Shown: positions 4,716 through 6,700 of the stretch, in pieces
Layout: the number at the start of each line of letters is the position of its first letter
Numbering within the stretch: position 1 is the first letter of the stretch
Assembly (NCBI GenBank): GCA_000759655.1
Contig: KN173907.1
Coordinates: 6,102-12,801 of the forward strand
Length of the DNA: 6,700 nt
Direction of reading: 5' to 3'
Source: Acidicaldus organivorans
GTDB taxonomy: Bacteria; Pseudomonadota; Alphaproteobacteria; Acetobacterales; Acetobacteraceae
The notes under the pieces: generated by a model
Seen by the model: only the letters and a program-made list of their open reading frames with translations
The model's database searches: none
What the model was told of the DNA's origin: nothing
Position numbers and translations under genes: made by a program

Positions 4716-6700
4716 ATGTCTGATACGCCGCGCCGGGTGGAGAACTATGTCGCCGGAGCCTGGGTGAGGGGAGGCGGAGAGGGGCGCGTGGTGCGCGATG
4801 CCGCGACGGGCGCACCGGTCGCCATCGTCGATGCGACCGGCATCGATCGCGCCGCCGCGCTGCGTCATGCGCGGGAGGTGGGCGGGCCCGCCCTGCGGGC
4901 GATGACCTTTCAGCGACGCGCGGCGATGCTCAAGGCGCTCGCCGAGGCGCTCGGAGCGGAGCGCGAGACCTTCTATCGCGAAAGTTTCGCAACCGGCGCC
5001 ACTTTGGCCGATGCCAAATTCGACGTCGATGGCGGGATCTACACGCTTGCAGCCTATGCCTCCCGCGGCCGGCGTGAGCTTCCCGACCGTGCCTTCCTGC
5101 TCGATGGCCCCGCCGAGTCCATCGCGCGGGATGGGAGTTTCGCCGCCACCCACATCCTCACGCTGCGTCAAGGGGTGGCGGTGCACATCAACGCCTTCAA
5201 TTTCCCCTGCTGGGGAATGCTTGAAAAACTCGCGCCCACCTGGCTTGCCGGAATGCCTGCCATCGTCAAGGCGGCGACCCCGACCGCTTATGTCGCCGAA
5301 AGCATCGTCCGCCGCATGCTGGGGGCAGGCGTGCTGCCCGAGGGCGCCTTGCAGTTCATCGCCGGCGAGGCGGGGGATCTCCTCGATCATCTCGGGCCGC
5401 AGGACGTGCTCACCTTCACCGGCTCGCAGGCAACCGGCTTGCGGCTCAAGACGCATCCGGTGGTGGCGCGCGAGGCGGTGCGGTTCAACATGGAGGCTGA
5501 CAGTCTGAACGCGGCGATCCTCGCTCCCGATGCGGCGAAGGGCGGGCCGGAATTCGACCTCTTCATCCGTGAAGTGGTGCGGGAGCTTACCATCAAGGCG
5601 GGCCAGCGCTGCACGGCGATCCGACGCATCCTCGTCCCCCGCGCCGCGCTCGGCGCGGTGCGTGAGGCGCTCACCGCGGCGCTCGGGGCGCTCCGTCCCG
5701 GTCTTCCCTCCGATCCCGCAACGAAACTCGGGGCGCTGGTCAGTCTCGAACAGCGCGAGGAGGTGCGCAAGGCGATCCATCTGCTCGCCGAGGAGGCCGA
5801 GCTCATCCTCGGTGATCCGGAGCGGGTGGAAACCGCCTCGGGCGATCCGGAACGCGGCGCCTTTCTCAACCCGGTATTGCTCCTTTGTGAGTCGCCCCTC
5901 ACCGCGCGGCGCGTGCACGAGGTCGAGGCGTTCGGGCCGGTCGCAACTCTCATGCCCTATGAGGGGGTCGAGGAGGCGATCGCGATCGCCCGGGCGGGCG
6001 GCGGCTCGCTGGTCGCCTCCGTCTTCACCGACGATGGCGAAATGGCCGCCCGCTTCACCGCCGGGCTTGCCCCCTGGCATGGGCGCATCCTGATTGGCAA
6101 CCGGCGCAGCGCGAAGTCGAGCACCGGCCACGGCTCGCCGCTCCCCGGCCTCGTCCATGGCGGGCCGGGACGCGCCGGAGGTGGGGAAGAGCTCGGCGGC
6201 CTGCGCGGGCTTGGGCTTTACCTGCAGCGGACGGCGGTGCAGGGCGCCCCCGATCTCCTCACCGCAGCGAGCGGGCGCTGGGTCGAAGGCGCAACGGTGC
6301 GCGAGGAGGGGCATCCGTTCCGCCGCAGCCTGCGCGATCTCCGGGTCGGGGATCGGATCGAGACGGCGACGCGCCCCGTCACCCTCGAGGACATCGAGCA
6401 TTTCGCCCGTTTCACCGGCGATACGTTCTACGCTCACATGGACGAGGAGGCGGTTTCCTCCCATCCCTTCTTCAGGGGGCGGGTGGCGCATGGCTATCTC
6501 GTGCTCTCCTTTGCCGCCGGGCTCTTCGTCGATCCCGCGCCGGGGCCGGTGCTCGCCAATTACGGGCTCGAAGGGCTCCGCTTCCTCGCCCCGGTCTATC
6601 CGGGCGATACGCTGAAAGCGCGGCTCACCTGCCGCGAGATCAGCCCACGGCCGGGGCAGGATTGGGGCGAGGTGCGCTGGGCGTGTGAAGTGGTCAATCA
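4716..6700 (+). CDS. paaZ: Bifunctional oxepin-CoA hydrolase / 3-oxo-5,6-dehydrosuberyl-CoA semialdehyde dehydrogenase PaaZ (3' end cut off)
   Basis: PaaZ opens the oxepin-CoA ring with a C-terminal (R)-specific enoyl-CoA hydratase-like (MaoC) domain, and its N-terminal NADP-dependent aldehyde dehydrogenase domain oxidises the reactive aldehyde to 3-oxo-5,6-dehydrosuberyl-CoA. The frame is open from the ATG at 4716 to the window edge, giving 661 residues. E. coli PaaZ has 681, so only about 20 or slightly more are missing. The dehydrogenase domain covers about 1-525, with VHINAFNFPCWGMLEKLAPT (156-175), LTFTGSQATG (232-241), the general base Glu260 in NMEADSLN and the nucleophile Cys299 in GQRCTAIRR. 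STGHGSPLPGLVHGGPGRAG (469-488) is a PaaZ hallmark. The MaoC domain begins near 533, with Asp569 and His574 in GDTFYAHMD and VAHGYLVLS (590-598). Both active sites look intact. It lies 97 bases after the PaaA-like gene, beyond a hairpin, so its expression may differ from that of the epoxidase genes. Confidence 0.97.
   Translation, partial: MSDTPRRVENYVAGAWVRGGGEGRVVRDAATGAPVAIVDATGIDRAAALRHAREVGGPALRAMTFQRRAAMLKALAEALGAERETFYRESFATGATLADAKFDVDGGIYTLAAYASRGRRELPDRAFLLDGPAESIARDGSFAATHILTLRQGVAVHINAFNFPCWGMLEKLAPTWLAGMPAIVKAATPTAYVAESIVRRMLGAGVLPEGALQFIAGEAGDLLDHLGPQDVLTFTGSQATGLRLKTHPVVAREAVRFNMEADSLNAAILAPDAAKGGPEFDLFIREVVRELTIKAGQRCTAIRRILVPRAALGAVREALTAALGALRPGLPSDPATKLGALVSLEQREEVRKAIHLLAEEAELILGDPERVETASGDPERGAFLNPVLLLCESPLTARRVHEVEAFGPVATLMPYEGVEEAIAIARAGGGSLVASVFTDDGEMAARFTAGLAPWHGRILIGNRRSAKSSTGHGSPLPGLVHGGPGRAGGGEELGGLRGLGLYLQRTAVQGAPDLLTAASGRWVEGATVREEGHPFRRSLRDLRVGDRIETATRPVTLEDIEHFARFTGDTFYAHMDEEAVSSHPFFRGRVAHGYLVLSFAAGLFVDPAPGPVLANYGLEGLRFLAPVYPGDTLKARLTCREISPRPGQDWGEVRWACEVVN

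Noticed and set aside
4710..6491. 593-codon open frame on the minus strand, opposite paaZ
   Set aside because: The opposite strand of a GC-rich gene often stays open because stop codons are rare there. Its product is low-complexity, rich in Arg, Gly and Glu with no recognisable domain, whereas the + strand frame encodes a complete PaaZ-like protein.
1..6700. Mobile elements, tRNA or rRNA genes, CRISPR arrays, toxin-antitoxin or defence genes
   Set aside because: None is visible. The window is almost wholly filled by a contiguous catabolic operon of uniform codon use, with only two gaps of under 100 bases.

Overview
The window is part of a phenylacetate (phenylacetyl-CoA) degradation operon, all on the + strand: paaA, paaB, paaC, paaD, paaE, an extra PaaA-like gene, then paaZ, which runs off the right edge. 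The high GC content, the preference for C or G at codon third positions (for example CTC for Leu), and a PaaA with the longer N-terminus beginning MYAQM suggest a GC-rich proteobacterium, most likely an alphaproteobacterium. No marker gene fixes the taxon, so that placement is inference.

Layout. Positions 1-49 hold only the leader and ribosome binding site of paaA; too little is present to identify an upstream gene. From 50 to 2679, paaA-paaB-paaC-paaD are packed with gaps of 14 and 7 bases or start/stop near-overlap, which indicates one translationally coupled transcript. A 93-base gap (2680-2772) follows; an imperfect 20-base direct repeat straddles the paaD stop codon and this gap. paaE (2773-3852) starts with GTG. 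Its stop codon touches the ribosome binding site of a 251-residue PaaA-like ferritin-fold protein (3863-4618). A second gap (4619-4715) contains an AT-rich interrupted hairpin with a T-run that looks like an intrinsic terminator or attenuator. paaZ (4716 to beyond 6700) follows; about 661 residues are visible, and only the last ~20 or so appear to be missing.

How the genes work together. PaaE passes electrons from NAD(P)H through FAD and a [2Fe-2S] centre to the di-iron PaaA. PaaA, held in a complex with PaaC and bridged by PaaB, epoxidises the ring of phenylacetyl-CoA. PaaD is an accessory protein thought to help metal-centre maturation. After isomerisation to oxepin-CoA by PaaG (not in the window), PaaZ hydrolyses the ring with its C-terminal MaoC-type domain and oxidises the resulting aldehyde with its N-terminal aldehyde dehydrogenase domain. 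The products then enter beta-oxidation-like steps encoded elsewhere.

The canonical genes all look intact and ordinary. The most noteworthy item is the extra PaaA-like gene. It is collinear with PaaA around the metal-binding helices, keeps four of the six positions that correspond to PaaA iron ligands, and has Lys and Gly at the other two. Its role is unknown to me. The second item is the terminator-like element just before paaZ.
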